Shown here in pieces: positions 43,181 to 52,845 of a stretch of DNA of 64,000 nucleotides. Each line of letters starts with the position of its first letter. The first letter of the stretch is position 1. The notes below the pieces were generated by a model that saw nothing but the letters and a program-made list of their open reading frames with translations, did no database searches and was not told the origin of the DNA. The position numbers were made by a program, and so were the translations under genes. Origin of the DNA: Calamus simplicifolius (taxonomy: Eukaryota > Streptophyta > Magnoliopsida > Arecales > Arecaceae); NCBI GenBank assembly GCA_900491605.1, contig UESW01005087.1, positions 185,011 through 249,010 on the forward strand, given 5' to 3'.

Positions 43181-43892
43181 CACCGACCCAGAACCAAAGC
43201 ATCCTATGCAAAATCAATAACTTCAGTCCCCCTCAGTAATCAATATTCGGTATTGACTCCACCCAAAACCTTCCTTCCTCTCAGACCTCAATACTCAGCC
43301 TTGGTCTCACCTTCCCAAACCTATTCCCAAGCAGCTCAGAAACGGTCTCCTCCTAGTCCTAGCAATACTACAGAACAAACCAGGTCTAGCCCCTCCAGAA
43401 CACCCATGTTCAATCCATATTACTGTAAGAAGTGCTCCCTTACAGTCAAACTTTTGGAACAAGATGAAATAGGAGACAATCAAGTCCCAAAACTAACCAG
43501 GATCTTCCCTTCGGTTAATGAGAAGATTACTCAGTACCACTTGCCCGAAGGACTCCAGAGTCCATTAAAAACCCAGGAGTATTACGGGTTTATCGTAATC
43601 GATACAGATTCAGCAAAAGTAACCTACACATCAAAACAAAACTCAAAGGCACAAAACTCAAAATCAAGAAGTTCATAACTAAGGAAGAATGGGGAAATCC
43701 ATTCCAACCCAGGACCTTCTCTCAAAGATTTCAGCCCTCTCAATATAATTATTTTGACCACCAAGAAGCCTGGTACAAGGCCTTTTACCTCAAGCCCATA
43801 GATCACAGTTGGTTTCTCAATTTCAGTCCAAAATTTGATAAAAGAATTCCAAGCTGGACCCACGATTGGTGGGTTTACTTTGGAATAACAAT
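43181..43892 (+). pseudogene. ORF2 of P7, N-terminal two thirds
   Basis: RTKASYAKSITSVPL, a duplicated Pro/Ser/Gln segment, YYCKKCSLTVKLLEQDEIGDNQVPKL, IFPSVNEKITQYHLP and YYGFIVIDTDS are in frame. A shift near 43670 is followed by FITKEEWGNPFQ, EAWYKAFYLKP, HSWFLNF and HDWWVYFGIT. It stops at an inversion point. Confidence 0.8.
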
Positions 43893-44095
43893 GCTCCAAT
43901 TATGGAAGTTTTTTCACCATTTGATTCTGAATCGTCTTTCTAATATGAGTGGATATTGCTGGTCAAGAGATCTACTGACAGCAAAATCCGATCCCAAAAT
44001 CCATGGGACTTGGAATTCGGCTGCAAACATGATGGGTTTATTTCCATAAAAGGCTGTCTTCAGATGGTTACGAAAATAATTCCAGGCTGATAATA
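43893..44095 (-). pseudogene. Inverted C-terminal segment of P7 ORF2
   Basis: On the minus strand it encodes AWNYFRNHLKTAFYGNKP, FAAEFQVPWILGSDFAV and RFRIKWWKN-like residues, the part expected right after YFGIT. It begins and ends abruptly, with satellite DNA beyond. Confidence 0.78.
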
Positions 44096-44366
44096 TTGGT
44101 TTAGATCAAATAAGATCAAACCCGAATCAATTTCAATCTAAAACATTATAATATGATCAGCCTAGGTCAAACTTTGATCTCTTTTCAATCAACCCCAATC
44201 ATGAATGTTGCTTCAGGATTGGGTTAATGAAACTTAGATCAAACTCAAATCAAGTTCGATCTAGATCATTGCTTTAAATCAAACTAAAATCAAGTTCAAT
44301 CGAAGCATTACTCCATGATTGGACTAGATCTAACCGACATCAAGCTAAATGAAGTTCAATCTGAAG
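44096..44366 (+). repeat. Satellite block 1 (~62-bp, GATCAAAC-rich)
   Basis: Diverged units containing (T)GATCAAAC..AATCAAGTTC. The block reappears in inverted orientation inside 48320-48560. Confidence 0.78.
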
Positions 44367-44490
44367 ACTCCATCATTGTCCTTAACCCCAATTATTGTCC
44401 TGAAAAACTCTTCATCTGAAGACCCGTATCCCCATTATTGTCCTTCAGGACTATGCACTCCATTATTCACCTCAATTATTGTCCTCTAAT
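44367..44490 (+). promoter_or_regulatory. Subfamily-1 promoter fragment
   Basis: Contains ATTGTCCTTAACCCC, CTTCATCTGAAGACCCG and the following ATTGTCC motifs seen at 12798-12920. The TATA box is missing. Confidence 0.75.
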
Positions 44491-44597
44491 CATCTCTTCA
44501 TCTATCCTAAAAAAAATTAATTCCATATAGATCTAAAAATTAAAAAAAATTAAAATTTAATCTTAATTACATTCGATATAATTCAATCTATTTTTTA

Positions 44598-44815
44598 TAT
44601 AGAAACTTACAGCTTTACATAGAATTGAAAGCTTAACAACTTTTTACAAAAAGCTGGTAATAGATTTTTACATGAAACTGGCTGCTGGGAATTTGTTACA
44701 GTCTTCCTCGGATCTATCTGAAGTCAAAGAACTAGTTGTCATATTCTTCGATTCCCATTATGGTCCAGGTTGCATTATCTATGACTTTCTAGAAGGCCGG
44801 TAGCAGGTAGGGATT
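44598..44815 (-). pseudogene. Fragment of ORF3b and downstream region
   Basis: On the minus strand it carries the end of ORF3b (pattern AT-x-TIMGIEEY then GRF/GRL-TAA region) and the following TTTTATGTAA-rich stretch. Cut on both sides; 44491-44597 before it is AT-rich with no feature seen. Confidence 0.7.
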
Positions 44816-45172
44816 AAAATAGAAAACAATTACAAGAAGATTTTTGGAAAAACAAAATAGAAGAAATTCAAGGAAAATTAGAAAAAGAATTATGCAGTCA
44901 GAATCCTACGGCCTTTTGGGATAGATAAAAACATCAGGTTAGTCTACCTTACATTAAAAATTTTAAAGAAATAAATATTCCAACTAAATCTAGACCTATT
45001 CAAATGAACGCAGAATTGTTAGAATATTGTAAAAAAGAAATATCAGATCTCTTAAACAAAAGACTTATAAGGCCAAGTAAATCTCCTTGGTCATGCTCAG
45101 CCTTTTATGTTCAAAAAGCCTCAGAATTAGAAAGGGAACTCCCAGATTAGTCATCAATTATAAGCCTCTAAA
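44816..45172 (+). pseudogene. P8: N-terminal part of RT
   Basis: Begins in the PR-RT linker (KQLQEDFWKNKIEEIQGKLEKELCSQNPTAFWD type) and runs through LLEYCKKEISDLL, KSPWSCSAFYVQK to INYKPLN. A one-base loss near 45138 breaks the frame. Ends at a filler junction. Confidence 0.82.
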
Positions 45173-45200
45173 TGCGTTGTTCTTGGAACACCTAAATGGT
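45173..45200 (+). other. Protease-derived filler inside P8
   Basis: The 18 bases CGTTGTTCTTGGAACACC (about 45175-45192) match protease coding sequence (as at 9378-9396), between RT residues YKPLN and the block NYVADFVPN. They bridge a deletion of the RT core. Confidence 0.75.
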
Positions 45201-45540
45201 TTAAACTATGTAGCAGACTTTGTCCCAAACTTAAGGATCACCCTAGAACCTTTGTATGCTCAACTTAGAAAAAAGAAAAAAATTGGACAGAAGAACAAAC
45301 CCAGGTGGTCAGAAAAGTAAAAACATTAGTCAAAAAATTTTCCTGCCTAAACTTATTAAATCCAGCAGCATTAGTTATTGTTGAAACAGACGCCTCAGAC
45401 ATAGGATTCGGAGGAATCCTTAAACAAAGAATTAGTAATAAGAAACCTTAGTCAGATATCATTCAGGAATCTGGACTAATGCACAATAAATTACAGTACA
45501 ATAAAAAAGGAGGTTTTATCAATTGCATCATGCATTCAAA
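45201..45540 (+). pseudogene. P8: end of RT and RNase H
   Basis: LNYVADFVPNLRITLEPLYAQLRKKK is followed by frameshifted VETDASDIGFGGILKQRISNK. Ends at CATGCATTCAAAT, where satellite begins. Confidence 0.8.
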
Positions 45541-46455
45541 TCGAGAGCGTTGCTTGAGGATCGAGTTGGATCAAACTTATATCAAACCCGAATCAAGTCC
45601 AATCTGGATTCTATTGTTAGATCGAATTCAATCAAACTTCAATCAAACCCCAATCAAGTTCAATTTAAAGCATTGCTCTAAGATAAGGGTGGATTAAACT
45701 CAAATCAAACATGGAACAAATCGAATATGTAACATTGCTCTAAGATCGGATTTGACCAAACTTTGATCAAATCGGAATTAAGTTCAATATCAAGCCTTGA
45801 TCTTAGATCGAGCTTGATCAAAGCAAGATCAAAACCCAAATCAAGTCCAATGTAGAGCATTCCTCAAAGATCGTATTGGATCAAACTTATATCAATCTCG
45901 ATCGAATTAAGTGAAATATGTTGCATTCCTCCAAGATTGATTTGGTTCAGACTCAAATCAAATATGAATCAAATGCATCTTAAATGAATTGTTCCAAGAT
46001 AAGGTCGATCAAACTTAGGTCAAACCCAAATAAAGTTCGATATGGAGCATTTCTCTAAGGTCAGATTGGATTGCTCTAAGATGAATCAAGTTCAATATGG
46101 AGTGATGCTGCATGATCAGGTTAGATCAAACATTGATCAAGTCCAATTTTGAGTGTTGCTCCAAGATAAGGGTAGGCTCGATGAAATAAAGATAATACCC
46201 AAATCAAGTTTAATCGAGAGCGTTGCACTGAGATTGGGTTTGATCAAACTTAGATTAAAACCGAATTAGATCAAATCTAAAGTGTTGCCCTAAAATCGGA
46301 TTTGATAAAACAACAAACCTAAATCAAGTCTATTTTAGAGTGTTGCTTCAAGATCGGGTTAGTTTAAACCAAGATGGAGCCCAAATTAAGTATAATAATA
46401 TGAAGCATTGCTTTGAGATCAAGTTAGATCAAACTATGATCGAACCTGAATCAAG
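45541..46455 (+). repeat. Satellite block 2 (~62-bp units)
   Basis: About 15 diverged tandem units start with (A)GCATTGCTC(T/C)AAGATC and contain GGATCAAACTT and AATCAAGTTCAAT. Unit starts at 45671, 45733, 45795 and 45858 give spacing of 62 to 63 bp. Most of it is present in inverted orientation at 48600-49430. Confidence 0.85.
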
Positions 46456-47230
46456 TTAAATGAACGCAGAATTGTTAGAATATTGTAAAAAGGAAATATC
46501 AGATCTCTTAAACAAAAGACTTATAAGGCCAAGTAAATCTCCTTGGTCATGCTCAGCCTTTTATGTTCAAAAAGCCTCAGAATTAGAAAGGGAACTCCCA
46601 GATTAGTTATCAATTATAAGCCTCTAAATAAGGTCTTAGAATGGATTAGGTATCCTATACCTAACAAAAAAGACCTTTTATCCAGACTTTATAAAGCAAA
46701 AATATTCTCTAAGTTTGACATGAAATCAGGATTTTGGCAAGTACAGATAAAGGAAACAGATAGGTATAAAACAACCTTTACAGTACCTTTTGGGCATTAT
46801 GAATGGAATGTAATGCCCTTTGGACTTAAAAACACCCCAATTGAATTCCAAAACATGATGAATACAATATTTAACTCAGAATCACACTTCATAATAGTTT
46901 ACATCGATGACGTATTAATCTTTTCAGAAGACTTAAGACAACATGTCAAACACATTAGACAATTTCATAATCTAGCAAAACAAAATGGACTAGTGATTTC
47001 AGCCCCTAAGATTAAAATCTTTCAGACTAAAATAAGATTTTTAGGACATTATATATATCATGGTACTATTAAACCCATTGAAAGATCTGTAGAATTTGCA
47101 GACAAATTTTCAGACGAAATTAGAGAAAAAACCCAATTACAAAGATTTCTAGGATGCCTTAACTATGTAGCAGACTTTGTCCCAAACTTAAGGATCACCC
47201 TAAAACCTTTGTATGCTCAATTTAGAAAAA
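46456..47230 (+). pseudogene. P9: reverse transcriptase, long open frame
   Basis: Starts within satellite at MNAELLEYCKKEI. After a loss near 46597, an open stretch (46543-47238) covers YKPLNKVLEWIRYPIPNKKDLL, KFDMKSGFWQVQIKETDRYKT, PFGHYEWNVMPFGLKN, YIDD (46900-46911) and RFLGCLNYVADF. It ends in a run of A residues that shifts the frame. Confidence 0.87.
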
Positions 47231-47765
47231 AAAAATAAATTGGACAGAAGAACAAACCCAGGTGGTCAGAAAAGTAAAAACATTAGTCAAAAAACTTCCT
47301 GCCTAAACTTATTAAATCCAGCAGCATTAGTTATTGTTGAAACAGACGCCTCAGACATAGGATTCGGAGGAATCCTTAAACAAAGAATTAGTAATAAGGA
47401 AACCTTAGTCAGATATCATTCAGGAATCTGGACTAATGCACAAATAAATTATAGTACAATAAAAAAGGAGGTTTTATCAATTGTATCATGCATTCAAAAA
47501 TTTCAAGAAGATTTGTATTTCAAAAAATTTCTTCTAGAATTGATTGCAAATCAGCAAAAGAATTTTAGAAAAAGATGTTGAAAATATTGTTTCCAAACAA
47601 ATTTTTGCAAGATGGCAAGCTATTTTATCGGTATTTGATTTCGAAATAGAATTTATAAAAGGGACAAAAATAGCCTACCGGACTTTCTAACCAGAGAATT
47701 TCTTACAGGAACAAAATGTCAGAAAAGCCCAGATCCAAAGCCTCTTACGCCAAGCCCATGACCTT
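47231..47765 (+). pseudogene. P9: RNase H and ORF1 end
   Basis: LVIVETDASDIGFGGILKQRISNKETLVRYHSGIW is open in 47213-47581. Short losses near 47535 and 47560 shift the CKSAKEILEKDVEN region. The overlap with ORF2 follows. Confidence 0.83.
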
Positions 47766-48185
47766 GGTACTACTTAAAACTATTACTCCTATTAAAAACA
47801 AATATTCAGTCCTTGCCTCATCTTTCCAAAGTTACTCTCAGGTCACTCAGAAATGGTCACCTCCTAGCCCAAATCAAACCAAGCCCAGTCCACCAAGTCC
47901 TGGTATGACCAGACCCAGTCCATCCAGACAACCTCTGGTTAATCCATGCATTTCAAAAAATTATTCCTTGACAGTAAAACTGTTAGAAAAGGATGAACTG
48001 AGTGACCAACAGATTCCCAGACTGTTCAAAATATTCTTCTGTAAATGACAAAATAATCCAATATCATTTACCTACCGGATATGAAATACCCTTGAAATCC
48101 CAAGAGTATTATGAGTTCATTTTGGTAGACTCAGATTCTGCAGAAATAATCCATACTCCAGAACCCAATTCAGAAGCAATAGCTA
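47716..48185 (+). pseudogene. P9: ORF2 N-terminal part
   Basis: MSEKPRSKASYAKPMTLV opens a 110-codon frame with the Ser/Pro region and CSLTV-like strand (here YSLTVKLLEKDELSD). A shift near 48040 leads to IIQYHLPTGYE and YYEFILVDSDS. It breaks off after NSEAIA. Confidence 0.82.
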
Positions 48186-48319
48186 AATATCAGATCTCTT
48201 AAACAAAAGACTTATAAGGCCAAGTAAATCTCCTTGGTCATGCTCAGCCTTTTATGTTCAAAAAGCCTCAGAATTAGAAAGGGAAACTCCTAGATTAGTC
48301 ATCAATTATAAGCCTCTAA
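48186..48319 (+). pseudogene. Small RT fragment repeated after ORF2
   Basis: Encodes YQISLKQK-frame / SDLL-KRLIRPSKSPWSCSAFYVQK to INYKPL, a second copy of the RT start also present at 46495-46625. Joined to ORF2 at AGCTAAATATCAG. Confidence 0.8.
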
Positions 48320-49452
48320 AGGTTAGATCTAGTCCAATTATGGAGTAATGCTTCGATTGAACTTGATTTTAGTTTGATTTAAAGCAATGCTCTAGATCGA
48401 ACTTGATTCGGGTTTGATTTAAATTTCATTAACCCAATCCTGAAGCAACATTCATGATTGGAGTTGATTGAAAAGAGATCAAAGTTTGATCTAGGCTGAT
48501 CATATTATAATGTTTTAGATTGAAATTGATTCGGGTTTGATCTTATTTGATCTAAACAAATCATGGAGTGACACTCTAAATTGAACTCGATTCGGGTTTG
48601 ATCTAACTTGATATTGGAACAATGCTCCTAATTTAACTTGATTCAGGTTCGATCATAGTTTGATCTAACTTGATCTCGAAGCAATGCTTCATATTATACT
48701 TAATTTGGGCTCCATCTTGGTTTAAACTAACCCGATCTTGAAGCAACACTCTAAAATAGATTTGATTTAGGTTTGTTGTTTTATCAAACCCGATTTTAGG
48801 GCAACGCTTTAGATTTGATCTGATTCGGTTTTAATCTAAGTTTGATCAAACCCAATCTTAGTGCAACGCTCTCGATTAAACTTGATTTGGGTATTATCTT
48901 TATTTCATCGAGCCTATCTAATCTTGGAGCAACACTCAAAATTGGACTTGATTAATGTTTGATCTAACCTGATCATGCAGCATCGCTCCATATTGAATTT
49001 GATTCATCTTAGAGCAATCCAACCCAACCTTAGAGAAATGCTCCATATCGAACTTTATTTGGGTTTGACCTAAGTTTGATCCGACCTTATCTTGGAACAA
49101 GGCATTTAAATTGCATTTGATTCATATTTGATTTGAGTCTGAACCGAATCAATCTTGGAGGAATGCAACATATTTCACTTAATTTGAGATTGATATAAGT
49201 TTGATCCAATACGATATTTGAGGAATGCTCTACATTGGACTTGATTTGGGTTTTGATCTTGCTTTGATCAAGCTCGATCTAAGATCAAGGCTCGATATTG
49301 AACTTAATTCCGATTTGATCAAAGTTTAGTCGAATCTGATCTTAGAACAATGTTACATATTTGATTTGTTCCAGGTTTGATTTGAGTTTAATCCACCCTT
49401 ATCGAACTTGATTGGGGTTTGATCGAAGTTTGATTGAATTTGATCTAACAAT
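48320..49452 (-). repeat. Satellite block 3, inverted copy of blocks 1 and 2
   Basis: On the minus strand it runs through block 2 and then, without viral DNA between, block 1. This gives the order of the array before viral fragments were placed beside it. Motifs TTTGATC and GATTGAACTTGATT recur every ~62 bp. Confidence 0.85.
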
Positions 49453-49671
49453 AGTCATAATCTGATATTGCTTTACCAGACTCCATTATTGTCCTTGCCT
49501 TGCCAAAATTGCTTTACCAGACTCCATCATTGTCCTTAACCCCAATTATTGTCCTGAGAAAACTATTCATCTGAAGACCCGTATCCCCATTATTGTCCTT
49601 CAGGACTATGCACTCCATTATTCACCTCAATTATTGTCCTTCCAGGCATTATTGCTCCACCATCCCAACGC

Positions 49672-49679
49672 TATAAAAA
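49672..49679 (+). promoter_or_regulatory. TATA box of P10
   Basis: TATAAAAA in the same context as P2 (CAACGC before, CCCATGGCC after). The upstream block keeps one set of ATTGTCC motifs; the inverted repeat GAGCACTG...CAGTGCTC is missing here. Confidence 0.74.
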
Positions 49680-49869
49680 CCCATGGCCTCTCTCCATCCA
49701 GGGCATCCGCTTCCAATCGCCTACCCACACATCTTCCATCCAAACTTTCAGCCACTAGTCCACTTCTCATCCGCCTGCAACCAAATACCAGTCACTTACC
49801 ATAAGCCTATCACCCACAACCATTCCACAAAATGGAAAAAACCCTATAACCAGCCATAGCCACCCAAAG

Positions 49870-50085
49870 ATGAGCTCTATCGCTCATAGCCTTTATTTAG
49901 AACTCGGAAACCTTATGAACCTCATCAACCTTGAAAACTATCCATACCCAGAGTATTCTGAGCTATACCCACTCTTTGGAGAACTTATGGACCTAGCAAC
50001 CCATGTCATCTTCTACCTTGAAGAGTACGAGCCCTTTCCAAGCCTTAACCTAATAGACCAACCAGAGCTCAACCTGACACCATAA
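49870..50085 (+). CDS. ORF3a of P10, intact 71-codon frame
   Basis: The frame is uninterrupted from MSSIAHSLYLELGN to ELNLTP-TAA (50083-50085). Recognisable pattern: LMNLINLENYPYPEYSELYP, LFGELMDLATHVIF, YLEEYEPFPSL. With P4 it gives the consensus sequence of the domain. Its frame continues after the stop into ORF3b. The product is acidic (many Glu), with Pro-Tyr pairs and no membrane segment. No known family is recognised. The position between TATA box and poly(A) signal means it would lie near both ends of the viral transcript. Confidence 0.65.
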   Translation: MSSIAHSLYLELGNLMNLINLENYPYPEYSELYPLFGELMDLATHVIFYLEEYEPFPSLNLIDQPELNLTP

Positions 50086-50097
50086 ACCTTAGAAACC

Positions 50098-50292
50098 ATG
50101 ACCCCTTTCATGAAGAAAGTCCTCCAAGAATTTTAGAACACTTTGAAACTCATAAATTCTATACTTGAAAAATATCCCTACCTGCTACCGGCCTTCCAGA
50201 AATTCATAGATAATGCAACATGGACCATAATGGGGATCGAAGAATATGACAACCAGTTCCTTGACTTCAGACAGATCCGAGGAAGACTGTAA
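50098..50292 (+). pseudogene. ORF3b of P10, one premature stop
   Basis: ATG at 50098 in the same frame as ORF3a, ending GRL-TAA at 50290-50292. TGC has become TTT followed by TAG after VLQEF. Unlike P2, P4 and P6 it retains GAA at the SILEKYPY position, showing the ancestral residue there. Confidence 0.6.
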
Positions 50293-50459
50293 CAAATTCC
50301 CAGCAGCCAGTTTCATGTAAAAATATATTACCAGCTTTTATGTAAAAAAGTTGTTAAGCTTTCAATTCTATGTAAAGCTGTAAGTTTCTATGTAAATACT
50401 CAGTTTCATGTAAGTTTTCATGCAACGTACTTTGTAAGCTTAATATAAGCTTTGTTATC

Positions 50460-50465
50460 AATAAA
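50460..50465 (+). terminator. Poly(A) signal of P10
   Basis: AATAAA in TTATCAATAAATCC, followed by the TTCATTACT motif array (50505-50615). Confidence 0.7.
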
Positions 50466-50693
50466 TCCTAAGTTTTCATAAAAAGATTTAGCTTTCCCAA
50501 AATATTACTATTCATTACTGTTCATTAATATTTCCAGCCGCAACATTTCTAATAAAATACTATTCATAATTACTATTTAGAACTGTTTATTACTGTTCAC
50601 TTTTACTATTCATCGCACTCTGCCTTTTTTATGGAATTTTCATATGTATTTCATTTTCATCTGTATTTCATTCCGCACCTAAATGGTATCAAA

Positions 50694-50706
50694 GCCAGAT
50701 TAGATC
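50694..50706 (+). promoter_or_regulatory. Primer-binding site of P10
   Basis: TGGTATCAAAGCC, one change from the usual 13-mer. Confidence 0.82.
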
Positions 50707-50731
50707 ACCACGCACACATCATGCATACATG

Positions 50732-50840
50732 TTCCTTAAATTCCAAAGCATCTCATCTCCTGAGCGGGTGTACGCAAGTACACTTATGACCCATGGGAGT
50801 AATGAGCTACGGCCGGACGAGACCTTTTGAGATTTAGGAA
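50732..50840 (+). promoter_or_regulatory. Leader RNA element with GCAA hairpin (P10)
   Basis: The hairpin is GTGTAC (50768-50773), GCAA, GTACAC (50778-50783): same stem as P3 but a different GNRA loop. The outer stem is TTCCT/AGGAA where P3 has GTTTC/GAAAC. Confidence 0.82.
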
Positions 50841-50940
50841 ACTCAAAAGCCTTAGTCAGCATTTATAGTTCTTACTGGAAAAAGTCAGGATTTTAGAATT
50901 CACTAGCCTCCTATCCTTAATCTCAATAAGTCTAAGAGCA

Positions 50941-51039
50941 ATGGTTGAAACTTTAATTAAGTTGTTCAATAGGCTACTAGGGGGAAACGTTGGTAAGCGT
51001 GAGTCCATTGGTAAGCGTAAGACCAGCAAAAGAGTGTAA
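50941..51039 (+). CDS. Leader upstream ORF with GKRE/GKRK repeat
   Basis: A 32-codon frame, MVETLIKLFNRLLGGNVGKRE then SIGKRKTSKRV-TAA, same length as in P3. It overlaps the following ORF1 frame. Confidence 0.55.
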   Translation: MVETLIKLFNRLLGGNVGKRESIGKRKTSKRV

Positions 51040-51913
51040 GACAGTGTTCCCGGCAGTGTTCCCATCATCCCTAGGCACCAAATTGAATAGCTTAATTAAA
51101 AGATTAACCAGAACTCAAAGACTAGATGAGACTGAAAGTTTAGAAGATAGTGAAACCCAAGATCAAGACTTTTATCCAGAAGAAATCATTAATGTATTAA
51201 ATAGATTAGTATCAGCAACAGAAATCGATATAACAAATAAGAAAATTCCAACAATTAAATATGACCAGATATATAAGAAAGGAAGCTTTAGCCTTTTTGA
51301 GGAACGAAGAGTTAAAATTGCAGAACATGATCTAGATATTAAGCTAGAAAATGGACAAACCAGTGTTAGGCTTTTTAGAAAAAAGGATATACAGTCTTTC
51401 AATATTGATGATAAACTTAGATACATGCATATAGCAGCAGTATCGGTTGCTATAATCCCAAATCATAGAGAGGGAATGGACAAACCTATATTTATAATAT
51501 TAAAAGATAATCACTTCAACGAAGTAGAAGATGCTATTCTTAGTGCCATTAGTACCAATGTTAGTTGGGGACCTATTTACTTTGAAAACTATCCCAACCT
51601 AAGTCTAGCCATAGATGGAGCCATTAAAGACTCCTTAGTCTTAGACATAAAGGTAGCAGGATATGAAAACATAAAACCAGAATGTAAACATCTAAGTATT
51701 GTCTACAGAATAAGTTATAAGATGATGAAAACCCGAGTCAATGCTAAAGGAATAAGAAAATCACCTACAGGAAAAACCCTATTTTTAGCAACAGATGAGA
51801 GACATCACTCGATAGTACCCCAAATGAGTGATTGGAAAAAGGTAAGAATTGAAAGCAATTGGACTTTAGAAAAAACTCAGCTCCTAGAAGGTCAGTCAGA
51901 GAAAGTAGAATAA
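51040..51913 (+). pseudogene. Movement protein of P10, long open frame without its ATG
   Basis: The frame 50990-51913 is open across the entire MP: LNSLIKRLTRTQRLDETESLEDSE, ITNKKIPTIKYDQIYKKGSFSLFEE, NGQTSVRLFRKKDIQSFNIDDKLRYMHIAAV, IIPNHREGMDKPIFIILKDN, YFENYPNLSLAIDGAIKDSLVLDIKV and TGKTLFLATDERHHS. The initiating ATG of other copies (ACCAAAATGAATAGC) is AAATTGAATAGC here, so no start is in frame before the core. A one-base loss near 51880 (CAGCTCCTAG) shifts the end. Confidence 0.87.
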
Positions 51914-52150
51914 TAAATGAAATAACTCAAGATGATAAAGGAACTATCAGGTACAATTTTAGAAGATCCTATAGCATGAGAAATCCTAGTTCAGAGGTAG
52001 GAGAAACCAGCCTAAGGAACTTAAAACTCAAAGGAGTTGATCTAGAATCAAATATCCTGAGTTTATTTTATGAGGAAACAAATTATTCTCCGACCTATTC
52101 TCAGATGAGGGAAGATACACCAAACCAACTAAACACGATTAAAAGAAAAT
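51859..52150 (+). pseudogene. Coat protein start of P10
   Basis: RRSVRESRIINEITQDDKGT, NFRRSYSMRNPSSEVGETS, LKLKGVDLESNILSLFYEETNYSPTYSQMRE and NQLNTIKRK are in frame, then the sequence switches to inverted promoter DNA. Confidence 0.83.
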
Positions 52151-52435
52151 CTTTTATGTTTGTCTGGATGTGCTTCTGGGAGGCTTCACGGGTGTGAACT
52201 TGTGGTTTCACATGAGTGAATTGTGGTTGATGTCTTGTATTGTTGGGTTAGCTGTAATTGTACTAGGCTGAACAGGTTGATGTTGGGCTATCAATGGATT
52301 TGACAGGTGCTGTTGACGTTGAGCTGCCACTGGGTTCGGTAAGTACAGAGTCGGCAGGCTGGTTGGATGAGGCCTATCTAGAAAGGCCTGTTGGTTTCCT
52401 TATGATTAGATGATGTTATAATCTTTATAAGGGTC
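52151..52435 (-). promoter_or_regulatory. Subfamily-1 promoter start and ORF2 end, inverted fragment
   Basis: Matches the minus-strand promoter of P4 at 17980-18260, including the end of ORF2 (YNII) near 52410-52420. It stops where subfamily-2 promoter sequence begins. Confidence 0.75.
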
Positions 52436-52845
52436 TTGGGGACAGCTGGCTGGCTGGCTGACTCGTGCGGACTTTATTTTGTTTGAAATCCGGAAAAGAA
52501 TCTATCCTTGGAGACATCTGGCTTCTACGGACTTCAAATAGATTGAAATCCGGTATTGGTTTTGGGTTTGGGGCAGGACATCTGGATTTAGGATAGCTGG
52601 CTTTGCCGTCCTTTGAGCACTGCAGCACATGTGCGGCTGCTCTTGAGTTACTTCCCGTAACAGTGCACTAATACCAGAAAGGTCCCTCATATGTGGGTTG
52701 TTGTATTCTGATTGGTTGTCACTGCTGTAAGCTGTTGTGGCTGGTCTCTCATATGTGGGTTGTTGTATTCTGATTGGTTGTCACTACTGTAGCTTCACAT
52801 GTGTGGACTACTGTCTGGAGGATAAGTTTGAGAAGCATGCCATGG
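52436..52845 (-). promoter_or_regulatory. Subfamily-2 type promoter fragment
   Basis: Close to 39220-39480. It has one CTTGGGGACAGCTGGCT unit, the GAGCAC...CAGTGCAC inverted repeat (52615-52668, one arm altered) and a repeated TCATATGTGGGTTGTTG block. No TATA box found. Confidence 0.68.

Larger units (their letters stand above)
39877..44095 (+). mobile_element. P7: pararetrovirus copy, subfamily 3
   Basis: Leader, basic ORF, CP N-terminal block, PR, RT, RH and ORF2 follow in order, clearly diverged from subfamily 1. MP core and the zinc-knuckle half of CP are deleted (around 40540 and 40990). The last ORF2 segment is inverted (43893-44095). Confidence 0.88.
49453..52150 (+). mobile_element. 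P10: promoter, ORF3, leader, MP and CP start, subfamily 1
   Basis: Starts at partial promoter sequence (AATCTGATATTG then ATTGTCC motifs) and runs to the CP helix block NQLNTIKRK, where it is joined to a minus-strand promoter. It contains the best preserved MP in the window. Confidence 0.9.

Noticed and set aside
45541..46455. Satellite blocks as a CRISPR-like array
   Set aside because: Units are diverged along their whole length with no constant repeat and unique spacers; the plant context also excludes it.
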